Below the pieces are notes generated by a model that saw nothing but the letters and a program-made list of their open reading frames with translations, searched no databases and was not told where the DNA came from. The translations under genes and the position numbers were made by a program. DNA of 64,000 nucleotides from Cadophora sp. MPI-SDFR-AT-0126. Taxonomy: Eukaryota > Ascomycota > Leotiomycetes > Helotiales > Ploettnerulaceae. Location of the stretch: positions 1,054,001 to 1,118,000 of the forward strand of contig JAGMVK010000005.1 of assembly GCA_020747065.1 (NCBI GenBank), written 5' to 3'. Of the stretch, positions 22,706-33,955 are shown piece after piece (position 1 is the stretch's first letter; each line of letters begins with the position of its first letter).

Positions 22706-24319
22706 ATGCCTCCAAAGGGTAGTCGGAAAGTGACGTCAAAACAGTCGAAATCGGCTAAGAAAAAAGCTCCACGTACTCCACTCCCCTCTGTACCAGCTCC
22801 ACCTAAAATTACCCTCAAATTGACCCCTCGAGCCTCATCGACCCCTCAACTCTCTCTCCCTTCAGAACCTTTGATTATACAGTCTCCCTCACCTCCGCAG
22901 ATCGAAGTATGGGTCGTTGAATTGGAGATCAAGTGTTACCTTGATGGCGAGCGTATTACTAGCACGCTTGGGAGAGTTACAAACGACCCTTATGGCGGGG
23001 GAAGTACGTACTCTTCTATTAAACAGAACGCGGAGGAGGTCGCAGATCGTTTGATAGAGATTCGGGGTATTTCTAACCTAAGGAGAGATCATATTTGCTG
23101 GTATGGCACGTATGGAGCCGTCAATAATCCGTCGGAGGTAGATATCGCGAATGAGGGTGATTTTGACCATGTCGTTGCTCGAGTTCGCAATTCAGGGACG
23201 AAGGGAAAAGACAAGCTTTTGAAGCTTCAGATCTGTTTCGGTATAGTACTACAACCTTCAACTATGGTACGGCCCCCTTGGAAAGACGCTCCAGTGGTAA
23301 AGGCTCCTATTATAGCGATTCCGAAGCGTGTATATAACGAAGAGACCTCCCCTGCCACGACAGCAAAGAAGCCTCGTACAGCGACGACTCGATTATTGGA
23401 AGACGAAGAGAAGAAGCGCGAGGCCGAGAAAGGAACCCTTCAGGAGGTTATTACGTCAATTCAGGTACACTGGATCTGTAGGGTCGATTCCTGTACCTCG
23501 TTAACTAAATTTTGCTAGAGAAACAACGACAAACACTATTACCTTTCCGCCACCGATTTGAGGCGTTGGGCAGACGATATTCAAGCTGGTCTAGCTACAA
23601 TTGACGAGCCTAATCAACACCATAGAGTACAGTTGTCAATAGAGTTTGCAGACCGTCGAAACGATCAACTCAAGACAAAGGGCAAAAAGAAGAGGCGGAA
23701 GACATACCACGACAATTCGTCATCTCCAGAACGACCTCCACCAGCTCAATATGCTTTCCAACCACCGTTTTGGCTATCAAACGCCTTCCCCTTTCAGTAT
23801 CAATCGATGCAACAAGCTCCGGTATGGTCTACGTACGCTGGCGGTCCTCCGGCTTACCCTCACCCTTCATATCGTCCTCAACTCCACGTGCCTCCTCCAA
23901 GCTACGAATATACGGCGCCAGAGCCTCAACTACCTCCAATTCAACGATCAAAGAGAGTCGAAAGTGAGTTCGTATCAATGGCGAATCTGCGACAGTCTAG
24001 CCCTCTTCGTAGTGGTGGTAAAAGCACCGAAGAGTTCTTATTTGCCTTAAAGACCTTCTTTTGCAACACTTCAACTTCAGCCACTCCTTCGTACAACTAC
24101 GCGTTCCGTATCTTGATTGAGGAAGAGTACGATATCAATATGATCAAAGAGATGACGATTGCGGAGGCTAAAGAGCTGAATATTAAGGTCGGAGTACTGA
24201 AGACGATCAAGAGGCAATTGAGTTCATTCAAGAAGTGGTATAATCAACAGAACCATATGGAAGAAGAGCCTGGAGAAGAGCTTGACGAAGACGAAGAAGG
24301 TGAAGACGAAGAGAAGTAG
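22706..24319 (+). CDS. Transposon-borne SAM-like-domain protein
   Basis: Two exons (22706-23464 and 23519-24319) with a 54-bp phase-0 intron give 519 aa. The N-terminus is Lys/Ser/Pro-rich and basic (MPPKGSRKVTSKQSKSAKKK), followed by a compact region of about 130 residues (VWVVELEIKCYLDGERI to LLKLQICFGIV) that I do not recognise. A second basic patch KGKKKRRKTY could be a nuclear signal. Near the C-terminus (24050-24250) the segment IEEEYDINMIKEMTIAEAKE with a following VGVLKTIKRQL resembles a SAM (sterile alpha motif) helix bundle. The tail is strongly acidic (DEDEEGEDEEK). Its position inside the inverted repeats implies it moves with the element. Function unknown; an accessory transposition factor or a silencing antagonist are guesses. 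Confidence 0.8.
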
Positions 24320-24353
24320 GTTCAGTAGTCTTTATAGCTTAATTGTACTGTTT

Positions 24354-25349
24354 TTACCGTTCAACTTCAATTGATTCTACACCTTGATAACCCGAGTGGA
24401 TGAAGTGGCCCCTGGCTCTTCTTTCGGCTTCAATACCTACCCCCATAGTACGTACAGCTAATATAAGGAAATCCTCAAACTCGTCCCAGCTATGATTGGT
24501 CCAACGCCAGTTTCTTCTAATCCACGCCTTTAGATCTGCGAAGCTCTCTTCGATAGGGTTGAAAAAGGGGCAATATGGAGGGAGGTACTCGAGTTGGAGG
24601 CTAAAGGTATGGCAAAGAATCGGAATCCGGGGGCTACAATGGATCGACGCGTTATCCATTATAAGACGCTTAATTCCGAGCTCTAAGCACTCCGGTAAGA
24701 TACTCTTTTCTAACCATTCCTCAAAGATCTCTGCGGTTATTGAGCCTTGGTAAATCAACGGTTGATGATACCCTCGAAGAGAGTACGCCGGAAGAATCGA
24801 CCACCTTGTTGAACGCTTTAAAGTACGCTGTACCTCCGCTGGCATACCTCTAGGAGCCCATCCACGACGCCTATTTGCCGTACGCTCGTTGCAGGCGGAT
24901 TCGTCGACAAAGCAGAGGTCTCGGGCCTCCCAAAACACCATCTTACGCCTCCAAGCCGCGATCAATTCGTCGTTCCTTTGAGCCGCAGATACTTTGAGTA
25001 CTTTCTTGGTATAATTGAGTCTTTGGAGAGCTTTAGAGACTTGATTTACTGACACTTCTACGTCATAGGCTTCGTACAAATATGCCGCAAGCTCGTCCTG
25101 GTACAGATCTGGCTCCCTCTCAAGTAACGACGCCATATATTCAGCCATATCGTCAGTTATAACAGGTGGAGGACCACGGCGACGACGTTCCGAAGGCGAT
25201 ATTCGACGCCCCAGAGCCTTCTTCCGCTGACAAATCGTCTTATATGTCGTCTGTAACTCTCGAGCCAGAGCTCTTAAATCAACGTCGATTCCTTCACTTA
25301 AAATTTGATCAATTCGAGCTGCTTTCCAAGCTGGCAGATTCGGAGCCAT
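24354..25349 (-). CDS. Tc1/mariner-type DDE transposase
   Basis: Single exon, 331 aa from the ATG at 25349 (MAPNLPAW). N-terminal helix-turn-helix region (residues 10-110) with RRRRGPPP linker typical of Tc1/pogo-like DNA-binding parts. The catalytic core shows FVDESACNE (first Asp), LIMDNASIH (second Asp) and YLPPYCPFFNPIEESF, with the Glu spaced 34 residues after the second Asp (DD34E-like). All three acidic residues are present and the frame has no stop, so it may be active. Family knowledge: cut-and-paste transposition with TA target sites. Convergent with the SAM-like gene. Confidence 0.93.
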   Translation of the reverse strand: MAPNLPAWKAARIDQILSEGIDVDLRALARELQTTYKTICQRKKALGRRISPSERRRRGPPPVITDDMAEYMASLLEREPDLYQDELAAYLYEAYDVEVSVNQVSKALQRLNYTKKVLKVSAAQRNDELIAAWRRKMVFWEARDLCFVDESACNERTANRRRGWAPRGMPAEVQRTLKRSTRWSILPAYSLRGYHQPLIYQGSITAEIFEEWLEKSILPECLELGIKRLIMDNASIHCSPRIPILCHTFSLQLEYLPPYCPFFNPIEESFADLKAWIRRNWRWTNHSWDEFEDFLILAVRTMGVGIEAERRARGHFIHSGYQGVESIEVER

Positions 25350-25390
25350 GACGTCAGAAACCTCGCAGACGTACAATCGATTCTTTAAAT

Positions 25391-25551
25391 CAAGAGCTTC
25401 AAAATGACCTAATTTGGACGAAAATCGACGGCGGAATGGTGGAGTTATGGAGGTTACAACTACAGTTCATCATATTTTGGTGGAGCCTACGGCAAAGGTC
25501 GGTGTGTCGGCGTTATTTACCGAAGAATCACACCAAACCGAAGAATCACTG
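25391..25551. repeat. Right terminal inverted repeat
   Basis: Reverse complement of the left repeat with scattered differences. The same pair of ATTCTTCGGT words occurs near the outer end. Confidence 0.9.
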
Positions 25552-26159
25552 TATCTGTACACTTGTACAGTACTGTACCCTCATCTTACATTTAATGTTT
25601 GGTGGACACAACCTCGACAGACAAATTTATTTCCTTTTCTGATTCGGCTACAGTCAGTCAGGCGTCATTCCACATCCACTTTTTCCCGTGCCCGCGCTGC
25701 CATTCAGCCGTGCCTTCGGTCTTGGTACGGTGCCACATCTCGCATTCACACCGTTCACTCCGAGGCTCGTTCTGGTCCAGTGCTGCCCCATGTGAGCGCT
25801 GCCCCTCTCACAGAAAACGTACGACCAAACAGAGTTCGGAATCATTCTTCCCTATTGGTTGAGGTCGTGCACAAGCCCCGGCATCTCTCTGATCCCGGCA
25901 CCGACGTCAATCAGAAACCGCAAACTAAACAGAACAGAGAACCACAGGCACCTTATACAGGAGGCAGTCGTGAGTGAGGCAGTGTTTATTGAGCTGTCGC
26001 GGCCCCTACTCCCACTCCCACTCTCACTCTTGATGCCTATGTATTTATGTTTCTACGGCATCACGATGCATAGGAACCTTTCTACAAATACAGAAAACCG
26101 GCCATACCCCATCCCTTGACCCTGATTCCAAAGCTTCAGCTCCGGCTCTACGACGCGAA
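25552..26159. other. Intergenic region between transposon and Zn2Cys6 gene
   Basis: About 600 bp, presumably the promoter of the downstream regulator. GTAC-rich words (TGTACAGTACTGTAC) lie just outside the transposon end at 25566-25580. No gene seen. Confidence 0.5.
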
Positions 26160-27673
26160 ATGCCCCCTCGAAGGTCACACAAGAAGTCCAAGGCAGGCTG
26201 CCAAAGGTTAGTCAGACTTCCATGTACTCGGTCTCATCTGGGAAGAATTGCATGAGCAATATCTCTTGTCTTTGCACGGCCAATCTGTTCTGCGAGATCC
26301 GGGTCTGGTGAGCGCAAGCTACTTTCCGTGCTGACTTCGTGTCACAGATGCAAGAATAGAAAGATCAAGGTCAGCAGAACCGTTTCTCCTAAGCTTAAGC
26401 AGCCCTAATACTATCTCAGTGTGATGAAGTCCACCCAACTTGCGGTAATTGTCTCAAGCATGGAGTTTCCTGCGATTTCGAATGTCCCGAGACGCCAGCA
26501 TCTGTCAGCACACCCTATGCTGCCCCAAGTCCTCACAGGGGTTCCTCAGCTTCCACTCCACATTCCACCTCTACGGTGATGCCAATGTATCAGAATCCGA
26601 CTGCTCTCGTCAGAGCACACTCGAACCCGGCCGTTTCTCGATCCTTGGAGTTCAAACTTTTGCACCACTACACGGCCCTTACTTCGCAGACGTTTTCGGA
26701 CACGAAGGAGCAGAACCATGTATGGCAGGTGGACATACCTACGATAGCATATGATGCCCAATATCTGATGGATGCTATTCTGGCGGTGTCTGCTCTGCAC
26801 TTGAGGTCTGTACACCCCGAAGACCGTAGTTTGATACGAGCTTCGCATGGATATATGGCTTCTTCAATCGCCCAGTACTCAAATCTGTTGAACCAAGGAC
26901 TTTCAGAGATGAATGCTGAAGCGTTGTTTTCAACCTCTGCCCTGATAGCTTTCCAAGCATCGGCATCTAGACGCTTTGATGACGAAGCAAACGGAACGTA
27001 CACTCTGCCTTTGGCTTGGTTCCACTCTTTCCAAGGCGTCAAGACAATCGTTCTCGCGAGTTGGCAATGGCTGAGATCAAGCAATCGCATATATCCGATC
27101 ATCAACAGCCAGCCCGCTCTCTTTCTTGACCCAGATCCAGAGCGGAAGCTGTTCTTTGCGCCACTCTTACAGGGTCTCGAAGAGCAGCTGGAGACTCTCC
27201 CATCCATCGCACGACCAGAAACGAAACAGGCGTATGAACACGCCGTTTCGTTTCTGAACTGGTCCCACCAAAAGCCTGTACGAAACCGCATTCTTGGCTT
27301 CGCAGCAACGGTGTCTCGACATTATGTAGATTTGATCGGACAGCAAGATCCACGCGCTCTAGTGATCGCAGCATGCTTCTTTGCGCTTACGAAGATGGTG
27401 GACAATGTCTGGTGGCTGGAAGGAATTGCCAAGCGAGAGGTCAATGGCATCTTTAGTATTCTCCCACAGGAGTGGTGGCCGAAAATGGAGTGGGCGTTGC
27501 GGATTGCTAATCACGAAGGTCCGATGAGTGAAGAAGTCTGGGGAAGCTCGTTGCGCTCTTTGTATGAGAGCGACACGGTGAAGCTTGAGGAAGAGTTGGA
27601 GGCCGATGTCATGCAGCATATTGAAATGCTGGCTTCGATGGTCAACGGATGTGTGGCCGAACCCCTGGATTGA
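26160..27673 (+). CDS. Zn2Cys6 transcription factor
   Basis: Three exons (26160-26206, 26350-26371, 26420-27673), 440 aa. The N-terminal binuclear cluster is C-x2-C-x6-C-x6-C-x2-C-x6-C, split by both introns (KSKAGCQRCKNRKIK, then CDEVHPTCGNCLKHG). This KKSKAGCQRC form is common in sterol-regulator (Upc2-like) and related short C6 proteins. The rest has the helical fungal-specific regulator body (SLEFKLLHHYTALTSQTF, AILAVSALHL). Role: DNA-binding regulator of unknown targets, nuclear. The start is the first ATG preceding the zinc cluster. Confidence 0.88.
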
Positions 27674-28208
27674 AGAGAAGGATATGAACAGGATCAAATT
27701 TATGCCAAGCTTGGCTAAAAGGAATCTGCCAAATTGGGCACAGAAAGGACTCAGTAATATGCCGAGGACTTTGAAAGACTTGTTGGAACATGATTCCTAT
27801 ATCCATTTACCAGCCATAAGGTCTGGAGTACATTCGGATGGAATACATGGTTTCGGCCTCGGATGGTATCTGAAAAGCTAATACAATGAAGATACGGAAT
27901 AGATGGGAAATAGCGGAAAGTGATATATACTACTACTGGATAGTATGAACTTGAGAAATTGCATTGATATACAGACGGTATGCTTTCAATCTTAATTTGT
28001 GACAATTTCCCCTCCGCCGCATCCAAGCCACTTTCATCGAATGCCAAGGACGCTACAGTAGCCCACCTGACAGCGCGTCAACGACAAATCTCGCGTCAAG
28101 GACCTCCCCCATTCGAAAATAGTCCTATTCCGAGCCCCCACAATCCAGTCAATGCCCTTATGCAAATGCCTCCGTCCTGAATGAGTCCGTGGAAATCGCC
28201 AGCTAATC
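27674..28208. other. Intergenic region
   Basis: 3' UTR of the regulator and promoter of PSO2. No gene seen. Confidence 0.5.
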
Positions 28209-31200
28209 ATGTTTCGCAATCCACGGGAGAACATCGCTGTCGACCCTACAACATTAACTCCCCTCAAACCCTCTACTGGTCGACCTCCAACGCCGCCCGG
28301 CACAACTCGAACCCCTCTTCAACCCTCAGCTACAGCGACAACAGCAATGTCCAATCGTAGTTCCACTAAACCCCTCACGCCCCGACCCTCTTCCAAATCC
28401 AACACGCCCAGCCTAGTCAAGCAAAGCATCAGCACAAAGAAACCCTTCTCCGCCAAAGCAGCCGGTAAACCCAACGCCAGTATCCTCAATTTCTTCAAGA
28501 AGGTCGATGGGCCTGTGCAAGACGACTCGATATTCTTGTCGCATGGGTCAAAGATAGGGAATTTGAAGAATCTAGCGAGGGATATAAGCCCAGTCTTCGC
28601 CGAAGAGGAGTTAGATCTTTATGGAGATGGAGAGGATAGATTTAATGAGGCGGGTGGATCGGTGAAGAAGAGAAAGACGTCTGGGGAGGATACGCTGAGT
28701 GCTACGGGTAACGATGCGGATTTTTTGGAAACTGCCCGGGAGAATGGTGTGCCGGTGAAAAACGGCTGTACACCTCCTCCACCAGAGATTGCTGCAAAGC
28801 CGATATACAAACCGAAGAAGCGGAGTGGACCATTCTTGTCAGACTCGGACACAGATGAAGAGGGTGAAAATCAGGCAGTTCAATGGAATGCTGTAAAGGC
28901 AGAGAAGAAGGTGCTCGATACTATAGTGTCGTATCAACCAGACAACATGAATATGGTTGTAGAGACGGAACCTATGGACCAGGAGCAGATCCAAGAGAAC
29001 AAGCCTGTGGTCCCAGAAGTCCATTCAGTGGTCCCTATCAAGAAATCCACTTCGAAGAACCACAAGAAGATAGATGTTAAAGCAGCTCAAGCTAAATGGG
29101 AGGCAATGCAACCAAAAACCCCACCCTCCGATTACGATATTCCAGAGGAGAGCGAGGGATCTGCGTATGGTGGCAGCAAAAAGTCGAAAAAGAAGAAAAA
29201 GAAGAAGAAAAAGTCACCCCAGCCTGATGCTAAGAAGCAAAGTAACGGCGAGGGAGACGGCTCGAACAAAGCGAAGAAACTGCCTGCAGTACCTTCATTA
29301 AAGAAAGAAAACACGAGTGTCGATGAGTGGGAGAAGTTCGAGGATTTCGAGGAGTTCCCGGGTGAGGATGACGAGTTTGGGGATGGAGAGGAAGCGGTTG
29401 AGAGGAGATGGATGGAGGAACAGGCTAGATTGGAGATGGAGGAGCAGGTCATGCTGGAGGATGGCGAAGAAGAGGAATCTCTTGACGGTCTCGACCACGA
29501 GATGGCTCTAGACCAACCGCTGGACGACAGAATGGCCGCTAGTTGTCCCATTTGTGAAGCAAGTCTAATTGGTATTTCTCCAGACGACGCTACCAAGCAT
29601 GTCAATGGATGTCTGGACGGTAAACCGATTCCTCTACCAGACCGAACGATAGCCCCCGTTGAGAAGGAAGGCCCAAAAGAATCCAGGTTCTTTACTCCTG
29701 GAGCCAGTCGCTTCGCTCGGAAAGCAGCAGTGCCCAGACCAGGTCAAGCCAACCCATTCGAAGTAGGCTCAACAGCTGCCACGCCATCATCGGCTTTCTC
29801 GAAGCTCATGTCTGGACATGCAGAGGATGCTGCATGGGCGAATGCCGCAGCCTCCGAGCAGAAATCCAGAGGAAAGCCGGCATATCAGAGGACATGTCCA
29901 TTCTACAAGATCATGCCAGGTTTTTTCATCTGTGTTGATGCATTTAGATATGGTGCAGTTCAAGGGTGCAATGCCTACTTCCTCAGTCATTTTCACAGCG
30001 ATCACTACATTGGGCTTACATCTTCATGGACCCATGGTCCTATCTACTGCAGTAAAGTCACAGGGAATCTGGTAAAGCAGCAACTTCGAGTGGATCCGAA
30101 ATATGTCATTTCTCTCGATTTTGAGGAACGTTTCGAAGTCCCGGGAACGCAAGGTGTGGCCATCACCATGATTCCCGCCAATCATTGTCCCGGCAGCTCT
30201 CTTTTTCTATTCGAGAAGGTCATTGGAAAAGGCGCAAATCCCAAAGTTCAGCGGATCCTGCATTGTGGAGATTTTCGTGCCTGTCCAGCCCATCTCGCTC
30301 ATCCTCTTCTCATGCCAGACGTCGTGGACACCATCACTGGCAAGACAAAACAACAGAAAATAGATGTCTGCTATCTCGATACTACCTACCTCAATCCCAA
30401 GTACTCCTTCCCATCCCAGGAAGAAGTGATCAAAGCCTGCGCTGACATGTGCGTTTCCCTTAAAAAGGAACGCGCTGAAGAAAATGACGCCTGGGAAGTC
30501 GTCAAGCGCGAGCGGGCTGGCACAGGAATGACCAAATTCGTGCAAAACGCCACAATCAAATCGGAGGACGACAGTATTGCAATGTCACTCTCCTCATCCA
30601 AGGACACCAAACCACGCGGTAGACTCCTAGTTGTCTGCGGCACCTATAGTATTGGAAAAGAGCGAATCTGCATGGGCATAGCTCGCGCTCTGGATTGCAA
30701 GATCTGGGCGCCGCCTGGAAAGTTGAAAATCTGCGCAGCACTAGAGGATGAAGAGTTGAGCTCGAGGCTGACGAGTGATCCAAGAGAAGCACAGATCCAT
30801 ATGCAGATGCTGATGGAGATTCGGCCGGAGACGCTGCAGGATTATCTGAATGGGTATAAACCGCACTTCAGCCGTATTGTGGGCTTTAGACCTAGTGGGT
30901 GGAATTATCGCCCTCCAAATTCTCGGTAAGTCCTTTGTCTATGTCTGCTGGCAGTATCTCAATCATATAAATCAGATCTAAATTCATTGTAGATTTACAG
31001 CTTCCCCTTCCATCCCAACGATCCTTCACTCCCCGTCCTGGCGCTCCTCCTTCTCCATGACGGAACTCACACCCCAACGCGGCAGCACGCGCGAAGCTTC
31101 CTGCTTTGGAGTTCCTTACTCTGAACACAGCAGTTTCCGCGAATTGACTATGTTTGTGTGCGCGTTGAGGATCGAGAAAGTTGTACCGACGGTCAATGTG

Positions 31201-31323
31201 GGAAGTGCGCCGGGACGAGCGAAGATGAAGAATTGGATTGAGAGATGGATGGCGGAGAGGAGGAAGAATGGCCCGTTGAAGCTGGGTGAAGGTGGCGAGC
31301 CGCAGGCGGAGGTCAGGTGGTGA
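28209..31323 (+). CDS. PSO2: PSO2/SNM1 DNA cross-link repair nuclease
   Basis: Two exons (28209-30925, 30993-31323), 1,015 aa. The N-terminal 440 residues are disordered with Lys runs; SILNFFKK near residue 92 resembles a PIP-type short motif. A UBZ4-type zinc finger follows (CPICEASLIG with HVNGC, about residue 445). The metallo-beta-lactamase fold begins with YFLSHFHSDHY (metal ligands HxHxDH, about residue 594), IPANHCPGS and HCGDFRACP. The beta-CASP part ends with GVPYSEHSSFREL in exon 2. Family knowledge: a 5' exonuclease acting on interstrand cross-links in the nucleus. It is longer than yeast Pso2 because of the N-terminal extension. Confidence 0.93.
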
Positions 31324-31810
31324 TGTGTTGCAGCACATCGTGGAATGGTCGTCCTTATCGGGAAGGTTCGCACATGTATGCTGAAGCTATGTCTAAATGC
31401 TGATGTATGGCCCTTCATAAAGGCATGAGAAGAAACGGATGTTCATCTCTGATCGCTCAATGAGTCGTACAATGGTCTTCTGCTCAGATTACGAACATGG
31501 CTGTGATTATTCAAGGACAGACAAGCAAAACGAATACAATCAGGATATCGGATGCGAGATACCTGCTCCAGAACCAGAGTCCCTTCTAATTTTAAGAGTA
31601 CCAGAAATTGTACATCTCTTTTCCCAGCGCTTGACGCTTGAGGCTGAGCCGCCGACCTACATGAGGCTGGCAAATCAAAAGTGTGGTGTGCCGTCGAGCC
31701 AGCCAGCTAATGCACCGCCTCGCGAACAGGCAAACTGCGCAGGACAGCCTCATTCTTCATAAACACCTTCCTGAGCGGAAATTCACATTGTATTGTTCAA
31801 TTTCACTGTC
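31324..31810. other. Intergenic region
   Basis: About 490 bp with short frames lacking features. No gene seen. Confidence 0.5.
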
Positions 31811-33955
31811 ATGGATCCTCTCTCAATTGCCGCCAGTGTTGGCGGGCTCACATCTGCGTGCCTCACAATCGGGCTGAAGCTGAACGATGTAGCATCGAAA
31901 TTCAGCAGCTCTTCCCAAACCATCACTTCGCTGTATTCGGAAACGAGGATGATCAGCTTCTCGCTATCTCAACTCCAGAGTCTTTTGCTAGGTACCGAAG
32001 CGGCTCCCAGTCAAGCGCTGCTCCAGCCGGATGTCCTCGCTGCTCTGGATGTTTCAGTCACTGGATGTGCTGTGACTTTATCGTGTCTTGACGATGAGCT
32101 GCGCAGCCTTGTCCCGAAGTTGGAGAAGAACCAGGGACTTGGATTTGTGGACAAGGCTGGCTTTATCTTCAAGGATCAGAAGTTGAAGGATCTGTCGAAC
32201 CAGTTGAGGGGACAGTGTGGTGGGATAACGTTCCTCCTTAGCTGCTTGCAAATGTGAGTTGAAATTTCTCCTCGGGGGATGTAATTTTTGAGATGTTATT
32301 GATAACATAGGCTAGGACATCAATGGAAGAGAGGCACCGTTCAGTTCACAACAATCAAGCCATGATTCAGAATATTGCGCACAAAGCCCAGTCGCTACGA
32401 GAACTCTATCCAAAAGTCAAAGTTGCACAGTCTCTGCTGGATGCACCTAGCGAAGCGGAAAGCATTTTCGGCGATACTCGAGCATCTATCATTAGTGATA
32501 GAGAATTTGAGTTTGATGATTTGGTGGTCAACTCTCAGGCATACAGAAGAGCCCTAAAAGCCGTGGAGCGAGACTTGCGAAAGGGTGACCATCAGCACGA
32601 TGAGGGTAACTTGATCGACCTGGGCGATGGGATGGCCGATACAGCGCAGAGTAAAGATGTGAAAGAAAAGAAGCTTTCCTTGGGTGTCGAGAAGACATCG
32701 CTTCGGGAAGGTAAAAACGTCTTGATACAAGGTGCTGCAGAAACCGACAACCCGCACAAGACCTTTGAATGTACCCACGACGGGAGTGAAGGCGTGCACA
32801 ACAACTCGAGAAATGTGAGCTCGATGAGCGTCGCTGCCAATAGTTTGTCTATAAAGCCTGGTCAAGCAATTCAATCGATCGTCCAGGGCTGGGCAGACGA
32901 GCATAGAGCCCGAGAAGGACAGAGTACACATCGGCCAAGCGTACCATCAGCATCGGCAATCGCTCGTGGAGGCCAACCCACAACCACCGAAGACAAACTC
33001 AAGAATTTTTATCCCCACGCTTTCGAAAGATGGGAGACCCTTTCCGCACATTGGGAAGGCCTCACCTCCTTTTGGATCCGCCAGATCCAAGAAAACACAG
33101 CAGAATTCAACAGAGATCCATCATCGGAGCAGCTGGCCCGTCAAGTCCATTATCTCTCCAATGCAGGGAAGAGCCTCTTCGATGCAGTAGTGGACTTGCA
33201 ACGACTTCGAGCATCGTCCGAACGAAAGTTTCAGCGCTGGTTCTTTGAGACAAGAAAGGAGCAGGAACGTGTGCAGGAAGTTGTTGCCTTGTTGGAGAAA
33301 ACGCTCCAAGAAGAGCGGACCACGAACCAGGTTACCTTGATGGTAGAGAAAGGGAAGATAATTCAGGCTTTTCAACAGCAACTGTCTCGTGAAAGAACCA
33401 ACCTAGAAGCTCGCATATCGCAACTACACCAGGAATCTTCGGAGCAGCGTCAATACATATCTAGTGCCAAGGAGGAAGCACGACGAGCTTGGGAGGAGCT
33501 CGGTCGCCGAGAGCAAGAAGAGCGAATTCGTCATTCGAAAATGGAGTCCTGCAAGCCGGTGATGGTCGGAGGTGTAGTGCTGTTTCCCCTGAAGTCAAGC
33601 TCATGGGACCAAGATTCTGAGAGTAGACCACTGCTTTACGAAGTAGCTCTAGCTCCCAAGGTACCCGAGCCTTGGGTCGCGCACTGGGACGGTAAGCTGC
33701 CACCTTCAATAAGAAATGTCTTATGGTACTAACACCTTCGCAGGTGAAAATGATAAATGGCTGTTTGTTAACACCGAGACGAAGGAATCAGGATACTCTC
33801 GACCCAAACCGGCTCCTCGGCCGAGACCCACAAACAAGAACAACTATGCTGCATCCAACAGGTATTCTGTCTCAGAGGCAACAGGCTCGCTCTCTTTGAC
33901 ACCCGAAGAAGATGAAGTCCCCGAAAGCCTTCTACTCAATGCAAGTGCCGAATAG
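31811..33955 (+). CDS. Fungal STAND-type N-terminal domain with coiled coil
   Basis: Three exons (31811-32253, 32316-33691, 33744-33955), 676 aa. The first 150 residues (MDPLSIAASVGGLTSACLTI, LYSETRMISFSLSQLQ) match the fungal N-terminal domain that commonly heads NLR/STAND proteins. No nucleotide-binding (NACHT or NB-ARC) domain follows. Instead there are a low-complexity stretch, a segment with paired Trp and Phe residues (HAFERWETLSAHWEGLTSFW), and a long charged coiled coil (33230-33540) rich in Glu, Arg and Gln. The C-terminus has a short KWLFVNTETKESGYSRPKP motif. Function unknown; a membrane- or signalling-associated scaffold is a guess. Confidence 0.8.

Larger units (their letters stand above)
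22512..25551. mobile_element. Two-gene Tc1/mariner-like DNA transposon
   Basis: About 3.04 kb bounded by long inverted repeats (22512-22670 and 25391-25551) that match through most of their length with scattered mismatches. The right end reads CAGTGATTCTTCGG outward-in and is followed by TA; the left end starts AGCCATTCTTCGG and is preceded by TA, consistent with a TA target duplication. The element carries a DDE transposase on the minus strand and an intron-containing SAM-like-domain gene on the plus strand, with 3' ends only about 34 bp apart. Both frames are uninterrupted, which suggests a recent or still active copy. Confidence 0.9.
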
